Shown: in pieces, positions 43,377-53,409 of the stretch
Position numbering within the stretch: position 1 is the first letter of the stretch
Layout: each line of letters begins with the position of its first letter
Source: Candidatus Pantoea varia
Lineage (GTDB): Bacteria; Pseudomonadota; Gammaproteobacteria; Enterobacterales; Enterobacteriaceae
Assembly: GCF_900115075.1 (NCBI RefSeq)
Contig: NZ_FOVG01000008.1
Span: 1 to 64,000 of the forward strand
Direction: 5' to 3'
Length of the DNA stretch: 64,000 nt
Program-made: the position numbers and the translations under genes
The notes under the pieces: model-generated
The model's input: the letters and a program-made list of their open reading frames with translations, nothing else
What the model was told of the DNA's origin: nothing
The model's database searches: none

Positions 43377-43496
43377 GGATGTGGCTGAAAATGACGAAAA
43401 GCAAAGCCATCGCTACATTTGATCTCTATACTGTCTGGCAGACAACGCTGCCAGCTGGCAGCGATTTTTCATGTATCGCTTTATGCGGAGGATAGA

Positions 43497-44264
43497 ATGC
43501 GACATCCACTGGTTATGGGTAACTGGAAGTTGAATGGCAGCAAGCAGATCACAGCTGAACTGATCGCGGGTCTGCGCAAGGAACTGTCTGGCGTAGAGGG
43601 TTGTGGCGTCGCCATTGCACCGCCAGCACTCTATCTCGAGCAGGCAAAACACGCCATCTCCGGTAGCCACATCGCACTGGGTGCGCAGAACGTGGACGTT
43701 AACCTGTCTGGCGCGTTTACCGGTGAAGTTTCCGCAGAAATGTTGAAAGATATCGGCGCGAAATACATCATTATCGGTCACTCAGAACGCCGCACTTACC
43801 ACAAAGAGAGCGACGAGTTCATCGCGAAGAAATACGCGGTACTGAAGTCAGTGGGTCTGATTCCAGTGCTGTGCATTGGTGAAACCGAAGCAGAAAACGA
43901 AGCGGGTAAAACCGAAGAAGTCTGCGCTCGTCAGTTGGATGCTGTTCTGGAAACTCAGGGCGCCGAAGCATTCAAAGATGCGGTTATCGCGTATGAGCCA
44001 GTCTGGGCCATCGGTACCGGCAAATCTGCGACCCCTGCTCAGGCACAGGCCGTGCACAAATTCATTCGTGATCATATCGCGAAGAAAGATGCGGCTATCG
44101 CAGAACAGGTCATCATTCAGTATGGCGGCTCAGTGAACGACAAGAATGCTGCAGAGCTGTTCACCCAGCCTGATATCGATGGCGCGCTGGTTGGCGGTGC
44201 GTCACTGAAAGCAGATGCTTTCGCGGTAATCGTTAAAGCTGCAGCGGCTGCAAAAAGCGCCTAA
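43497..44264 (+). CDS. tpiA: Triosephosphate isomerase
   Basis: TpiA interconverts dihydroxyacetone phosphate and glyceraldehyde-3-phosphate. The 255 residues equal the E. coli length. Catalytic residues are visible: Lys11 in NWKLNG, His in GHSERR near 95, and Glu in [10 protein letters not shown] near 167. The start at 43497 (MRHPLVMGN) follows a GGAGG site. A terminator follows at 44285. Confidence 0.98.
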   Translation: MRHPLVMGNWKLNGSKQITAELIAGLRKELSGVEGCGVAIAPPALYLEQAKHAISGSHIALGAQNVDVNLSGAFTGEVSAEMLKDIGAKYIIIGHSERRTYHKESDEFIAKKYAVLKSVGLIPVLCIGETEAENEAGKTEEVCARQLDAVLETQGAEAFKDAVIAYEPVWAIGTGKSATPAQAQAVHKFIRDHIAKKDAAIAEQVIIQYGGSVNDKNAAELFTQPDIDGALVGGASLKADAFAVIVKAAAAAKSA

Positions 44265-44284
44265 GCATTAGCATTCCGGTAAGG

Positions 44285-44308
44285 GGCGGCGCTTAAGCCG
44301 CCTTTTTT
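44285..44308 (+). terminator. tpiA terminator
   Basis: GGCGGC-GCTTAA-GCCGCC followed by TTTTTT. It overlaps the last codons of convergent cdh. Confidence 0.85.
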
Positions 44309-45066
44309 ATGGGCGCAATCAGCTTACAGGCATGATCCTGCACTTCCTCCGCCGACCCCCTGTTCAGCAGCAGCCAGTTCCGCTCTATCGCCATCAGCAC
44401 CAGTCGCCCATCGCTTAACTCAGCCAGTGCCAGCCCATATTTCCCCATCTCTGCGCGTGCCTCTGGCCGCTCATCGGCCAGCCGGATAAAAGCACTCTGC
44501 TGAGTCAGCTCATCTGCCGTCAGGGCTCGTAGCCAATAGCGATGCTTACGCAGCGTGATGTCCTGCCACTGACTGCTAAGCTGCGGCGTCAGCTGATCCA
44601 GTTGCTGACGCACATCGGGCCGCAGACAGGAGAGATGAATATGGAGCTGGTTCTGCGTACGGCCATACTGTGAATTGATCGCCAGTGACAGAACCCGATC
44701 AGCAATGGGTGAGCCGCGTCGCTGTGCAAGCAGGGTGCGTTCATGCCAGGCAAGGGCAAAGTAGTTGGGCGTAGCGGGTAGCAGTAACCGCGGGCTTTCG
44801 ATGCCGGTGATTTTGTCGAGCGGGATCAGCAGATACTGCAATGGCCCATTCCTATCTTTCAGCATGGCATAGCGATGCTGCTGATCGACACGCTGACAGG
44901 GCGCAGGGTCTCCGCTGCTCTGCTGATGAGGCACACATTTCTCGCTGACGATCTGCCACAGCGCATCACTGTTCTTTTTGAAATGCAGTGCGGCAACCAG
45001 TATCCCCGCAATGACCAGCACCAGCAGAACCGCAACCAGGCTGGTTGCACGACGATTTGTCGGCAT
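44293..45066 (-). CDS. cdh: CDP-diacylglycerol pyrophosphatase
   Basis: Cdh hydrolyses CDP-diacylglycerol to CMP and phosphatidate at the inner membrane. The 257-residue protein has an N-terminal membrane anchor (about 8-28) and the conserved HIHLSCLRPDVR segment (HIT-like) near 142. It is convergent with tpiA, as in E. coli. Confidence 0.93.
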   Translation of the reverse strand: MPTNRRATSLVAVLLVLVIAGILVAALHFKKNSDALWQIVSEKCVPHQQSSGDPAPCQRVDQQHRYAMLKDRNGPLQYLLIPLDKITGIESPRLLLPATPNYFALAWHERTLLAQRRGSPIADRVLSLAINSQYGRTQNQLHIHLSCLRPDVRQQLDQLTPQLSSQWQDITLRKHRYWLRALTADELTQQSAFIRLADERPEARAEMGKYGLALAELSDGRLVLMAIERNWLLLNRGSAEEVQDHACKLIAPIKKAA

Positions 45067-45194
45067 AACAACGCTTCCTGAATGGTTTAGCAGCCTGCAT
45101 CCTCGCCTGGCGGGAAAAAAATGTCACGGGGAATTCGGGCAGATAACTCAGCAGTCGGGCAGAGAAAAGAGAAAGGTGGGGTTGTTGCGGATAA

Positions 45195-45222
45195 GCGGTC
45201 AGCGCAGAGAAACGCTGACCGC
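45195..45222 (-). terminator. Hairpin downstream of sbp
   Basis: A perfect 10-bp stem (45195-45204 with 45213-45222) right after the sbp stop codon. There is no clear T-run, so its strength is uncertain. Confidence 0.6.
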
Positions 45223-45228
45223 AATCTG

Positions 45229-46218
45229 TTACGGTTTCATGACCTTGTCATAGCTGCCGCCATCGGCGAAGTGGGCTTTCTGGGCCTGTGTCCAGCCACC
45301 AAACTTGTCCTGAATGGTGAACAGCTTCACGGGCGCAAACTGGCTGGCAAATTTCTTCGCGACTTCAGCATCACGTGGACGATAGTAATTCTGCGCAGCG
45401 ATAGTCTGACCTTCTGGTGAGTAGAGGTATTTCAGATAAGCGTCTGCGACTTTACGCGTTCCCTTTTCATCCACCACTTTATCGACCACTGATACGGTGG
45501 GTTCAGCCAGAATCGATTCGCTCGGGGTGACAATCTCGAACTTGTCTTTACCCAGCTTGTTAACCGCCAGATAGGCTTCGTTTTCCCAGGCGATCAGTAC
45601 ATCACCAATCCCGCGTTCAACGAAGGTGTTAGTTGCGCCGCGCGCACCGGAATCCTGCACTTCAACGTTTTTAAACAGCGCTCTGACGTACGCCAGCGCT
45701 TTAGCCTGATCGCCATTGTTATGATCCAGCGCCCAGCCCCAGGCCGCCAGATAGTTCCAGCGTGCGCCGCCGGAGGTTTTCGGGTTAGGGGTAATCACAG
45801 ACACGCCGGGTTTGGTCAGGTCGCTCCAGTCATGAATGCCCTTGGGATTATCTTTACGGACCAGGAAGACAATGGTGGACGTATAAGGCGCAGAGTTGTC
45901 TGGCAGACGCTGAATCCAGTTCTTATCAATACGACCGCGTTCTGCTATAGCATCGACATCTGATTGCAACGCCAGCGTGACCACATCCGCACGGATGCCG
46001 TTAATCACTGAGGTTGCCTGCTTGCCGGAGCCGCCATGCGACTGACGGACCACGACATTATCGCCGGTTTCCTGTTTGTAGTGCGCACTGAACGCTTTGT
46101 TGTACTGTTCGTACAGCTCACGCGTTGGATCGTAGGAAACGTTTAACAGCTGAATGTCTTTAGCCAGAACGCCGGTTGAGGCCAGCAACAGGGTAACGCC
46201 GATACTCCACTTGTTCAT
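45229..46218 (-). CDS. sbp: Periplasmic sulfate-binding protein
   Basis: Sbp delivers sulfate to the CysTWA transporter. The 329-residue protein equals the E. coli length, with a signal peptide (1-19, ending VLA), the N-terminal [13 protein letters not shown], and [13 protein letters not shown] and [14 protein letters not shown] from the binding cleft. The start at 46218 gives the signal peptide. It follows pfkA on the same strand, as in E. coli. Confidence 0.97.
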   Translation of the reverse strand: MNKWSIGVTLLLASTGVLAKDIQLLNVSYDPTRELYEQYNKAFSAHYKQETGDNVVVRQSHGGSGKQATSVINGIRADVVTLALQSDVDAIAERGRIDKNWIQRLPDNSAPYTSTIVFLVRKDNPKGIHDWSDLTKPGVSVITPNPKTSGGARWNYLAAWGWALDHNNGDQAKALAYVRALFKNVEVQDSGARGATNTFVERGIGDVLIAWENEAYLAVNKLGKDKFEIVTPSESILAEPTVSVVDKVVDEKGTRKVADAYLKYLYSPEGQTIAAQNYYRPRDAEVAKKFASQFAPVKLFTIQDKFGGWTQAQKAHFADGGSYDKVMKP

Positions 46219-46327
46219 TACGCACTCTCCCAATGTCGTTATGGGCTAAGCGTGACATAAACCATTACAGAGCTAAAAGAATTAAAAATAAGCTGTTATA
46301 ACCATGCGGAATATAGGAGGGGGTGCC

Positions 46328-46351
46328 GGGGCATGCTGTGCAGCACACCCC
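46328..46351 (-). terminator. Hairpin between pfkA and sbp
   Basis: An 11-bp stem with two G-U pairs and a 2-base loop just after pfkA. It has no T-run; possibly a weak terminator. Confidence 0.45.
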
Positions 46352-46360
46352 GCAGCGGAA

Positions 46361-47323
46361 TTAATAGAGCTTTTTCGCTGTGTCGAGCCAGTCGCGCTTG
46401 AACGGACGTTTCATGTTTTCAATCGCGTCGACGATGTCGTGATGCACCATCTTCTCATTCTGAATACCCACGCAACGGCCACCGTAACCCTGCATCAGCA
46501 GTTCAATGGAATAAGCGCCCATGCGTGAGGCCAGGATACGGTCATACGCACAAGGTGCACCGCCACGCTGAATATGGCCCAGAACAGTCGAACGGGTTTC
46601 ACGTTTGGTTTCTGTTTCAATGAAACGCGCCAGATCGTCGATATCGCAGATATGCTCGGTAATCGCCACGATAGCGTGCTTTTTACCTTTGGCGATGCCC
46701 GCTTTGATTTCCGCTACCAGCTCTTCGCGGGTATACGGGAACTCCGGCAGGACGATGAACTCACAGCCACCGGCAATCGCCGCCGCCAGGGTCAGATCGC
46801 CACAGTAGCGACCCATCACTTCAACAATCGAAATACGCTGATGTGAAGATGAGGTGTCACGCAGGCGGTCAATCGCCTCAACCACGGTTTCCAGCGCAGT
46901 GAAGTACCCGATGGTATAATCCGTTCCGGCCACATCATTGTCGATGGTGCCTGGCAGACCGATACAGGGGAAGCCCATTTCAGTCAGGCGTTTAGCACCC
47001 ATGTAGGAGCCGTCACCCCCAATCACTACCAGCGCATCAATGCCGCGCTTTTTCATGTTCTCAATGGCAACCTGACGCACATCTTCGTTACGGAACTCAG
47101 GGAAACGCGCTGAGCCCAGGAAAGTGCCGCCGCGGTTAATCATGTCGGAGACGCTGTAGCGATCAAGGTTGATCATGCGATCTTCGTACAATCCCAGATA
47201 ACCGTCATAGATCCCAAAAACTTCCAGTCCTTCACTCAGCGCGGAACGAACCACTCCACGAATAGCTGCGTTCATGCCTGGGGCGTCACCGCCGCTGGTT
47301 AATACACCAATTTTTTTGATCAT
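46361..47323 (-). CDS. pfkA: 6-phosphofructokinase I
   Basis: PfkA phosphorylates fructose-6-phosphate, the committed step of glycolysis. The 320 residues equal the E. coli length. ATP-site [14 protein letters not shown] is at 5-18, [13 protein letters not shown] near 102, and the catalytic PGTIDND near 125. The start at 47323 ([10 protein letters not shown]) is preferred over an upstream ATG at 47344. It is flanked by fieF and sbp. Confidence 0.98.
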   Translation of the reverse strand: MIKKIGVLTSGGDAPGMNAAIRGVVRSALSEGLEVFGIYDGYLGLYEDRMINLDRYSVSDMINRGGTFLGSARFPEFRNEDVRQVAIENMKKRGIDALVVIGGDGSYMGAKRLTEMGFPCIGLPGTIDNDVAGTDYTIGYFTALETVVEAIDRLRDTSSSHQRISIVEVMGRYCGDLTLAAAIAGGCEFIVLPEFPYTREELVAEIKAGIAKGKKHAIVAITEHICDIDDLARFIETETKRETRSTVLGHIQRGGAPCAYDRILASRMGAYSIELLMQGYGGRCVGIQNEKMVHHDIVDAIENMKRPFKRDWLDTAKKLY

Positions 47324-47531
47324 GACAACCTCTGGATTGTTCAAAACTAAGGGTTAATCCTGCCTGTCGATCGCTGCTGACAATCATTATTACGACTAGC
47401 GCGACATGTGATGGCAGATAGTATATCAAAGGCTTGCTGCTGAATTGATTCAGGTCAGACAACTTTTCACTATTTTTTGCAGCGATGTTAGCGTTACGTC
47501 ATCCCTTCCGTATCGATTTGATTCATTTACG

Positions 47532-48434
47532 TTAAAAACCTAAAGAATCTTTCGTCTCGAACGGTACCACAGAACAGGGATCCTGATGGATAATTACATC
47601 TGAACCGGGAAATTCTTTGCGTAAGGCCTTCTCAACCTGATCGGCTACCCGATGCGCCTGCACCAGTGGCAGCTGATCTTCCAGTTCCAGATGTAGCTGA
47701 ATAAATTTGGTCGGGCCGGACTGGCGGGTTCGCAGATCGTGAACGCCCTGCACCTGGGGCCAGTTTGTCGCCAGCGTCAGGATTTGCTGCCGCTCCTCTT
47801 CCGGTAACGCGCGATCCAGCAATGACTGCACCGCCTCGTAGCCCATGCGCAGCGCGCTATAGAGAATGAAAACGCCAATCCCCAGCGCGAACAGGGAGTC
47901 CGCCCGTGTAAAGCCGTAGCTGCTCAGCACCAGTGCAATCAGAATGGCGCCGTTCATGATGACGTCTGATTGATAGTGCAGCATATCAGCCCGAATCGCC
48001 TGGCTGCGGGTTTTACGTACCACCCAGCGCTGAAAGGCGACCAGCACCAGCGTTGAGCTCAGTGCGACAACGGTCACCACAATACCGACACCCGCCCCCC
48101 GCATCTCACTGGGCGAAGCAAGATGCTGCAGGCCGGTCAGAAAAAGAAACAGCGCCGAACCGGAAATAAACATGCTTTGCGCCAGCGCCGCCAGCGACTC
48201 CGCTTTGCCATGCCCGAACGTGTGATCTTCATCGGCAGGCTGCAGCGCATAACGCACTACCAGCAGATTGGTCAGCGAGGCAGCGATATCCACCAGCGAG
48301 TCCACCAGTGAGGCCAGTAAACTCACCGAACCGGTGTACCACCAGGCAAAAATTTTCACGAGTAACAGCACAGACGCAAGAATGGTGGCAGCGAGCGCAG
48401 CACGCTTTACCAGTCGGCCATAAGAGGGTTGCAT
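47532..48434 (-). CDS. fieF: Cation-efflux pump FieF (CDF family)
   Basis: FieF (YiiP) exports Fe(II) and Zn(II) against protons. The 300 residues equal the E. coli length, with six membrane helices and the transport-site residues Asp45 and Asp49 (SLVDSLVDI) and the HYQSD motif near 153. The start at 48434 (MQPSYGRLV) is the conserved one; an upstream ATG at 48455 adds seven residues. Confidence 0.96.
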   Translation of the reverse strand: MQPSYGRLVKRAALAATILASVLLLVKIFAWWYTGSVSLLASLVDSLVDIAASLTNLLVVRYALQPADEDHTFGHGKAESLAALAQSMFISGSALFLFLTGLQHLASPSEMRGAGVGIVVTVVALSSTLVLVAFQRWVVRKTRSQAIRADMLHYQSDVIMNGAILIALVLSSYGFTRADSLFALGIGVFILYSALRMGYEAVQSLLDRALPEEERQQILTLATNWPQVQGVHDLRTRQSGPTKFIQLHLELEDQLPLVQAHRVADQVEKALRKEFPGSDVIIHQDPCSVVPFETKDSLGF

Positions 48435-48569
48435 GCCAGATTCCCTATGCAGCATCAGTGAGGATGCGCACTTAAATGGATGAATGGCTGAAGTTTAACA
48501 CCGGGAGTCGGGCTGCGCTTAACGGGTCGTTCAACGGGGCGGGCGCTTTTGAGAAGCGAGGCAAGTACA

Positions 48570-48603
48570 AAAAAACAAGCCCCGACCTCTGAGAGGACGG
48601 GGC
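48570..48603 (-). terminator. Terminator of the KGG-repeat gene
   Basis: On the minus strand GCCCCG-x-CCTC pairs with GAGG-x-CGGGGC around a 3-base loop, followed by a run of T (A-run at 48570-48575 on the plus strand). Confidence 0.8.
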
Positions 48604-48670
48604 AAAGTGTCATACACATCATTGCCAGGCCACGTTCAGGCTCTGGCCGATGCTGAGAAAAGGCCGGCGA

Positions 48671-48826
48671 CTACTTTTTGCCGCCTTTTTTCCCGGCTTC
48701 TGATGCTTTTTCACGATCGTTTTTGAAGTTTCCGCCGCCACTATTCTGGCCGCCTTTCTTACCGGCTTCAGACGCTTTTTGCGGATTATCTGCGAAATTA
48801 CCTGAACCACCACGATGCTCTGCCAT
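48671..48826 (-). CDS. Small stress-induced KGG-repeat protein (Con-10/YciG type)
   Basis: A 51-residue, glycine- and lysine-rich protein starting MAEHRGGSGNFADNP. It carries two repeats of the KGG pattern, F..N.(Q/E)KASEAGKKGG, as in YciG and Con-10-like general stress proteins, and is probably soluble and disordered. The ribosome site GGAG precedes the ATG, and a terminator follows at 48570-48603. It lies between fieF and cpxP, where E. coli has no such gene. Role in desiccation or stationary-phase tolerance is inferred from the family only. Confidence 0.87.
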   Translation of the reverse strand: MAEHRGGSGNFADNPQKASEAGKKGGQNSGGGNFKNDREKASEAGKKGGKK

Positions 48827-49210
48827 AACTTACTCCGTTAATAGATTCATTCAGGACTACATAATGTGGTTGTTGCTCCCTGAGACTTCGCAAAGACACT
48901 TAACTTCCCTGCAGTGACAGGATTTAGTGTAGAAGGTGCGCCTGAACCGGCAAGCGTAACGCGGGGAATGCATCTCGTTGAAAAGTATGATTAAAAAAGT
49001 AAAACATTGCCTGTAATTCATTTAATTTCAGCAAGTTATAATATTTTACAGGCGGAAAAATGCTTACCGGTCCGTTTAAGTTTAAAAGGTGACCTGAATA
49101 ATAAGAAATCGTCGAATCTGATGAATAAAAGCTCAACAAGCGCTAATAAAAAGGGGGTTTTATTGCGAGGTGATGATTCCTGTCAAAATAAAAAAAGTGA
49201 AAAAAAGATA
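48827..49210. other. AT-rich spacer between the KGG gene and cpxQ
   Basis: About 380 bp with no supportable gene. It holds one long inverted repeat, GCCTGTAA (49009-49016) and TTACAGGC (49046-49053), around a TATAAT-like sequence at about 49037. It presumably contains the KGG gene promoter. Confidence 0.4.
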
Positions 49211-49268
49211 AAAAAAACCCCCACCATCATGGCGGGGGAAGACAGGGATGTGTCTATGGCAAGGAAAA
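49211..49268 (-). ncRNA. cpxQ: CpxQ-type small RNA from the cpxP 3' UTR
   Basis: Read on the minus strand the cpxP 3' end continues as TTTTCCTTGCCATAGACAC, a pyrimidine-rich stretch, then a hairpin of five G-C pairs plus an inner stem (49218-49238) and a T-run (49211-49217). This matches the E. coli/Salmonella CpxQ RNA in length (58 nt) and, as far as I recall its sequence, in the 5' seed region. CpxQ is released from cpxP mRNA by RNase E and acts with Hfq on envelope-protein mRNAs. Confidence 0.78.
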
Positions 49269-49281
49269 CAGGGATACTATG

Positions 49282-49791
49282 TTACTGGTTACTGCTGGTA
49301 CTACTCACTGCCTGCAGCGATGACGCTGACTGCAAATTCGAAAACTGTCGCAGCTCATTAAGTCGCCGCTGGTAATTATTCTGTAACGCGGACTGCTGGG
49401 CCGGCGTTAGCAGCTGAAACATTTGATTCTGTACGCGCGCCATCTCGACCTGTTGTTCAACCTGAACTCTGGCGATGACTTCCGCCTTCTGACGGATGGC
49501 CGCTTCGTTAAACTGGTCGGCAGTCACTAACTCATGAAGTGCTGCGATATCGTCAATATGAACGACCGGGCGATCATGTCGGGCCTGTTGCATCAGGTCA
49601 CGCATCTGCTGACGTTGCTCTTCAGTCAGCTCGATACCGTCGAACATGTGGCTTTGCGGATTTTGCGTCATACTGCCTGTCGGCAATCCGCCATGATGCA
49701 TCTCGTCAATCGTCGTCGCATCTTTAGCATCTGCGCTGGCGACACTCAGAGCCATCGCTGAGGCAAGGACGACGGCGGTTAATTTGCGCAT
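49282..49791 (-). CDS. cpxP: Periplasmic adaptor and inhibitor of the Cpx system
   Basis: CpxP binds CpxA and damps signalling, and delivers misfolded proteins for degradation. The 169-residue protein has a signal peptide (about 1-22) and two LTXXQ-type motifs (LTEEQRQQMRDL near 55 and LTPAQQSALQ near 129). It diverges from cpxR across a CpxR box, so it should be strongly induced by envelope stress. Its mRNA 3' end encodes CpxQ. Confidence 0.95.
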   Translation of the reverse strand: MRKLTAVVLASAMALSVASADAKDATTIDEMHHGGLPTGSMTQNPQSHMFDGIELTEEQRQQMRDLMQQARHDRPVVHIDDIAALHELVTADQFNEAAIRQKAEVIARVQVEQQVEMARVQNQMFQLLTPAQQSALQNNYQRRLNELRQFSNLQSASSLQAVSSTSSNQ

Positions 49792-49870
49792 CGTATACTC
49801 CAGTTCGTTCCGTTTTGCGATTCAACGAGAGCCAGTGTACGGCGACAGCTGCAAACATCCGTCAGGGGGT

Positions 49871-49885
49871 GTAAAACTACGTAAA
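49871..49885. promoter_or_regulatory. CpxR binding box
   Basis: GTAAA-ACTAC-GTAAA is an exact match to the CpxR consensus GTAAA-N5-GTAAA. It lies between divergent cpxP and cpxR and could serve both. Confidence 0.9.
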
Positions 49886-49939
49886 GCGATGGATAGGTGC
49901 GCCAGGAACACGGTATTTTGCCTGCGGAGGGCTACAAAA

Positions 49940-50638
49940 ATGAATAAAATCCTGTTGGTAGATGACGACCGCGAATTAACTTCGCTTTTAAAAGAACTGT
50001 TAGAAATGGAAGGGTTTGAAGTGGTGGTAGCCAGTGATGGTGAACAAGCGCTGAACCTGCTCGATAACTCTATTGATTTGCTTTTACTGGATGTCATGAT
50101 GCCGAAGAAAAACGGTATCGACACCCTGAAAGAACTGCGTCAGCAACATCAAACCCCCGTCATCATGCTAACGGCGCGCGGCAGCGAGCTGGATCGCGTA
50201 CTGGGCCTCGAACTGGGTGCAGATGACTATCTGCCTAAGCCGTTTAACGATCGCGAACTGGTGGCGCGTATCCGCGCTATTCTGCGGCGCTCCAACTGGA
50301 GTGAACAGCAGCAGCAACACGATAACAGCTCACCTACGCTGGAAGTGGACTGCCTGCGACTCAATCCTGGTCGTCAGGAGGCCAGTTTTGATGATGTCAC
50401 GCTGGATCTTACCGGTACTGAGTTCACCCTGCTCTATCTGCTGGCGCAGCATCTGGGCCAGGTTGTGTCGCGTGAACATCTGAGTCAGGAAGTGCTGGGC
50501 AAACGCCTGACGCCTTTTGACCGAGCCATTGATATGCATATCTCGAATCTGCGTCGCAAGCTGCCTGAGCGTCGTGACGGCCATCCATGGTTTAAAACCT
50601 TACGTGGCCGCGGCTATCTGATGGTTTCGGCATCATGA
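49940..50638 (+). CDS. cpxR: Response regulator of envelope stress
   Basis: CpxR activates periplasmic folding factors and CpxP. The 232-residue protein equals the E. coli length: receiver domain (1-115) with the phosphorylated Asp51 in LLLLDVMMPKKNG, and an OmpR-type winged helix (about 130-232). The start at 49940 (MNKILLVDD) has a GGAGG site upstream. The stop overlaps cpxA by 4 bp (ATGA). Confidence 0.98.
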   Translation: MNKILLVDDDRELTSLLKELLEMEGFEVVVASDGEQALNLLDNSIDLLLLDVMMPKKNGIDTLKELRQQHQTPVIMLTARGSELDRVLGLELGADDYLPKPFNDRELVARIRAILRRSNWSEQQQQHDNSSPTLEVDCLRLNPGRQEASFDDVTLDLTGTEFTLLYLLAQHLGQVVSREHLSQEVLGKRLTPFDRAIDMHISNLRRKLPERRDGHPWFKTLRGRGYLMVSAS

Positions 50639-52014
50639 TTGGAAGTCTGACCACCCGTATCTTCGCCATCTTCTGGTTAACGCTGGCGCTGGTGTTGATG
50701 CTGGTGCTAATGGTGCCCAAGCTTGATTCACGACAGATGACCTCGCTGCTGGAGAGTGAACAGCGGCAGGGCATTATGATTGAGCAACACGTCGAAGCAG
50801 AGCTGTCGCAGGATCCTCCTAACGATCTGATGTGGTGGCGTCGTCTGTTTCGTGCCGTGGAAAAGTGGGCACCGCCGGGTCAGCGGCTGCTGTTAGTAAC
50901 CAGTGAAGGTCGGGTGATTGGCGCGCAGCATAACGAAATGCAGGTTATCCGCAATTTTATCGGCCAGTCTGACAACGCCGATCATCCACAGAAAAAGAAA
51001 TATGGTCGTGTTGAGCTGGTAGGTCCATTCGCCGTGCGGGATGGCGAAGATAACTACCAGCTTTACATGATCCGTCCCGCCAACAGTTCTCAGCTCGATT
51101 TTGTCAATCTGCTGTTTGACCGCCCGCTGCTACTGCTTATCGTCACCATGCTCATTAGCTCACCGCTGCTGCTGTGGCTCGCCTGGAGCCTGGCACGTCC
51201 GGCGCGTAAGCTAAAATATGCCGCCGATGAAGTGGCGAGTGGAAACCTGCGCCAGCATCCGGAACTGGAATCAGGTCCGCAGGAGTTCCTGGCCGCGGGT
51301 TCCAGTTTTAACCAGATGGTCAGTGCGCTGGAACGGATGATGACCGGTCAGCAACGCCTGTTATCCGATATCAGCCATGAACTTCGCACTCCGCTTACCC
51401 GCCTGCAACTGGCTACCGCGCTGCTGCGTCGGCGTCAGGGCGAAGGTAAAGAACTGGGCCGCATTGAAATGGAAGCACAGCGTCTGGATGGCATGATCAA
51501 CGATCTGCTGGTGCTGTCGCGCACCCAGCATAAAAATGCGCTGGTTAGCGAAGCGATGAAGGCGAATCAGTTGTGGAATGGGGTGCTGGAAGATGCCCGT
51601 TTCGAAGCTGAGCAGATGGGCAAGAAGATGGATATCCCCTATCCGCCGGGGCCATGGCCGCTTTATGGCAACCCTCATGCGCTGGAGAGTGCGCTGGAAA
51701 ATATCGTGCGCAATGCGCTGCGCTATTCACACACGCATATTAGCGTCAGCTTCTCCGTCGATATTTCAGGTATTACGGTGCATGTTGATGATGATGGTCC
51801 TGGCGTGAGCCCGGAAGATCGTGAACAGATTTTCCGTCCCTTCTACCGTACCGATGAAGCGCGCGATCGCGAATCAGGCGGCACCGGTCTTGGCCTGGCA
51901 ATTGTCGAAACGGCAGTGCAGCAACATCGGGGTTGGGTTAAAGCCGATGACAGCCCATTGGGCGGCCTGCGTCTGACCCTCTGGTTGCCGCTCTACTCCT
52001 CCGGCCGTCAATAA
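50635..52014 (+). CDS. cpxA: Sensor histidine kinase of envelope stress
   Basis: CpxA senses misfolded envelope proteins and phosphorylates CpxR. The 459-residue protein has transmembrane helices at about 8-28 and 162-184, a periplasmic sensor between them, HAMP, phosphoacceptor His248 in [13 protein letters not shown], an N box ([11 protein letters not shown] near 351) and G boxes ([16 protein letters not shown]). Confidence 0.97.
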   Translation: MIGSLTTRIFAIFWLTLALVLMLVLMVPKLDSRQMTSLLESEQRQGIMIEQHVEAELSQDPPNDLMWWRRLFRAVEKWAPPGQRLLLVTSEGRVIGAQHNEMQVIRNFIGQSDNADHPQKKKYGRVELVGPFAVRDGEDNYQLYMIRPANSSQLDFVNLLFDRPLLLLIVTMLISSPLLLWLAWSLARPARKLKYAADEVASGNLRQHPELESGPQEFLAAGSSFNQMVSALERMMTGQQRLLSDISHELRTPLTRLQLATALLRRRQGEGKELGRIEMEAQRLDGMINDLLVLSRTQHKNALVSEAMKANQLWNGVLEDARFEAEQMGKKMDIPYPPGPWPLYGNPHALESALENIVRNALRYSHTHISVSFSVDISGITVHVDDDGPGVSPEDREQIFRPFYRTDEARDRESGGTGLGLAIVETAVQQHRGWVKADDSPLGGLRLTLWLPLYSSGRQ

Positions 52015-52049
52015 TTTGCTATGCTTCGGCCCCTGTCATCGGGGGCCTT

Positions 52050-52523
52050 ATGCTTAACATTGTCTTGTTTGAACCAGAAATTCCGCCGAATACCGGCAAT
52101 ATCATTCGTCTGTGCGCCAATACGGGCTTCCAGCTTCATTTGATTCAGCCGCTCGGCTTTGCCTGGGATGACAAGCGCTTACGTCGCGCCGGGCTGGATT
52201 ATCACGAATTCACGGCCATTAAATTCCATGCTGACTATCAGGCGTTTATCGCCACTGAGGCGCCTGAGCGTCTGTTTGCACTGACGACCAAAGGGACGCC
52301 TGCACACAGTGCCGTCACCTATCAGGCGGGCGATTATCTGCTGTTTGGGCCGGAGAGCCGTGGACTGCCTGCTGAGATCCTGGCCGCGTTACCGGCGCAG
52401 CAAAAAATCCGCATCCCGATGAGAGCAGAAAGCCGCAGTATGAACTTGTCGAACGCCGTATCGGTGGTGGTATATGAAGCGTGGCGCCAGCTCGATTACG
52501 CCGGCGCGCTGATTAAAGACTAG
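52050..52523 (+). CDS. trmL: tRNA (cytidine/uridine-34-2'-O)-methyltransferase
   Basis: TrmL 2'-O-methylates the wobble base of leucine tRNAs. The 157-residue SPOUT-class product equals the E. coli length, with [20 protein letters not shown] near 7, [10 protein letters not shown] near 99 and the [10 protein letters not shown] knot motif near 130. Its end overlaps convergent cysE by 4 bp. Confidence 0.96.
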   Translation: MLNIVLFEPEIPPNTGNIIRLCANTGFQLHLIQPLGFAWDDKRLRRAGLDYHEFTAIKFHADYQAFIATEAPERLFALTTKGTPAHSAVTYQAGDYLLFGPESRGLPAEILAALPAQQKIRIPMRAESRSMNLSNAVSVVVYEAWRQLDYAGALIKD

Positions 52524-53341
52524 ATGCCGTCGCCAAACTGAAAACCGGCCAGGCTGCCATTGAAGTGCTGATCCATATCCATCGACGGCTTCTCGCTGCC
52601 TGGCTTACCGACGATTCGTGCGGGTACGCCTGCGGCAGTGGTGTGCGGCGGCACGGGCTGCAACACCACGGAACCGGCGCCGATTTTTGCTCCCCTGCCG
52701 ACTTCAATATTGCCCAGGACTTTCGCACCGGCACCAATCATCACCCCTTCACGGATTTTCGGATGACGGTCGCCGCTGGTTTTACCGGTACCGCCCAGGG
52801 TCACCGATTGCAGGATCGAGACATCATTCTCAACCACAGCGGTTTCGCCAATCACAATACCAGTGGCATGGTCGAGCATGATGCCGTGACCGATGTTGGC
52901 AGCGGGATGAATATCGACGGCAAAGGAGACGGAGATTTCATTCTGCAGATAAACCGCCAGCGCACGCCGGCCTTCATTCCACAGCCAGTGGCCAATGCGG
53001 TAGGCCTGCAAGGCGTGAAAACCTTTGAGGTAGAGCAGCGGCGTGGAGTATTTATCCACTGCCGGGTCGCGCTGACGCACGGCCTGAATATCGTAAGCCG
53101 CTGACATAATCATCGACGGATCCTCACGATAGGCTTCTTCAACGATTTCACGAATGGCGATGGCGGGCATAATCGGGTTTGCCAGCTTGTTGGCCAGCAT
53201 ATAACTCAGTGCGCTACCGAGATTTTCATGCTTGAGCAATGTCGCGTGGAAGAAGCTGGCCAGCATCGGCTCACAATCAGCCAGGGCGCGCGCTTCTGCT
53301 TTGATATTATTCCAGACCAGTTCTAACTCATCAGACGACAT
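52520..53341 (-). CDS. cysE: Serine acetyltransferase
   Basis: CysE makes O-acetylserine, the first step of cysteine synthesis, and is feedback-inhibited by cysteine. The 273-residue protein has a helical N-terminal domain and C-terminal left-handed beta-helix hexapeptide repeats ([24 protein letters not shown] region from about 143) with the catalytic His in HATG. It follows gpsA but a terminator lies between them. Confidence 0.97.
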   Translation of the reverse strand: MSSDELELVWNNIKAEARALADCEPMLASFFHATLLKHENLGSALSYMLANKLANPIMPAIAIREIVEEAYREDPSMIMSAAYDIQAVRQRDPAVDKYSTPLLYLKGFHALQAYRIGHWLWNEGRRALAVYLQNEISVSFAVDIHPAANIGHGIMLDHATGIVIGETAVVENDVSILQSVTLGGTGKTSGDRHPKIREGVMIGAGAKVLGNIEVGRGAKIGAGSVVLQPVPPHTTAAGVPARIVGKPGSEKPSMDMDQHFNGSLAGFQFGDGI

Positions 53342-53358
53342 TGCTGCTTTCTCCCGAT

Positions 53359-53382
53359 AAAAAAAGCGCCTGAATGGGCGCT
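53359..53382 (-). terminator. Terminator between gpsA and cysE
   Basis: AGCGCC-CATTCA-GGCGCT and a T-run when read on the minus strand (53382 to 53359). It ends the secB-gpsA transcript and suggests that cysE also has its own promoter or depends on readthrough. Confidence 0.72.
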
Positions 53383-53409
53383 GCAGGTGATGATGCTACG
53401 CGTCCTGCG

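Noticed and set aside
48619..48813. 64-residue minus-strand frame in the KGG gene region
   Set aside because: Out of frame with the KGG-repeat gene at 48671-48826, which has the ribosome site and repeat structure.
49007..49375. 122-residue plus-strand frame over the cpxQ region
   Set aside because: Lies opposite cpxQ and the end of cpxP, through a terminator and an AT-rich gap.
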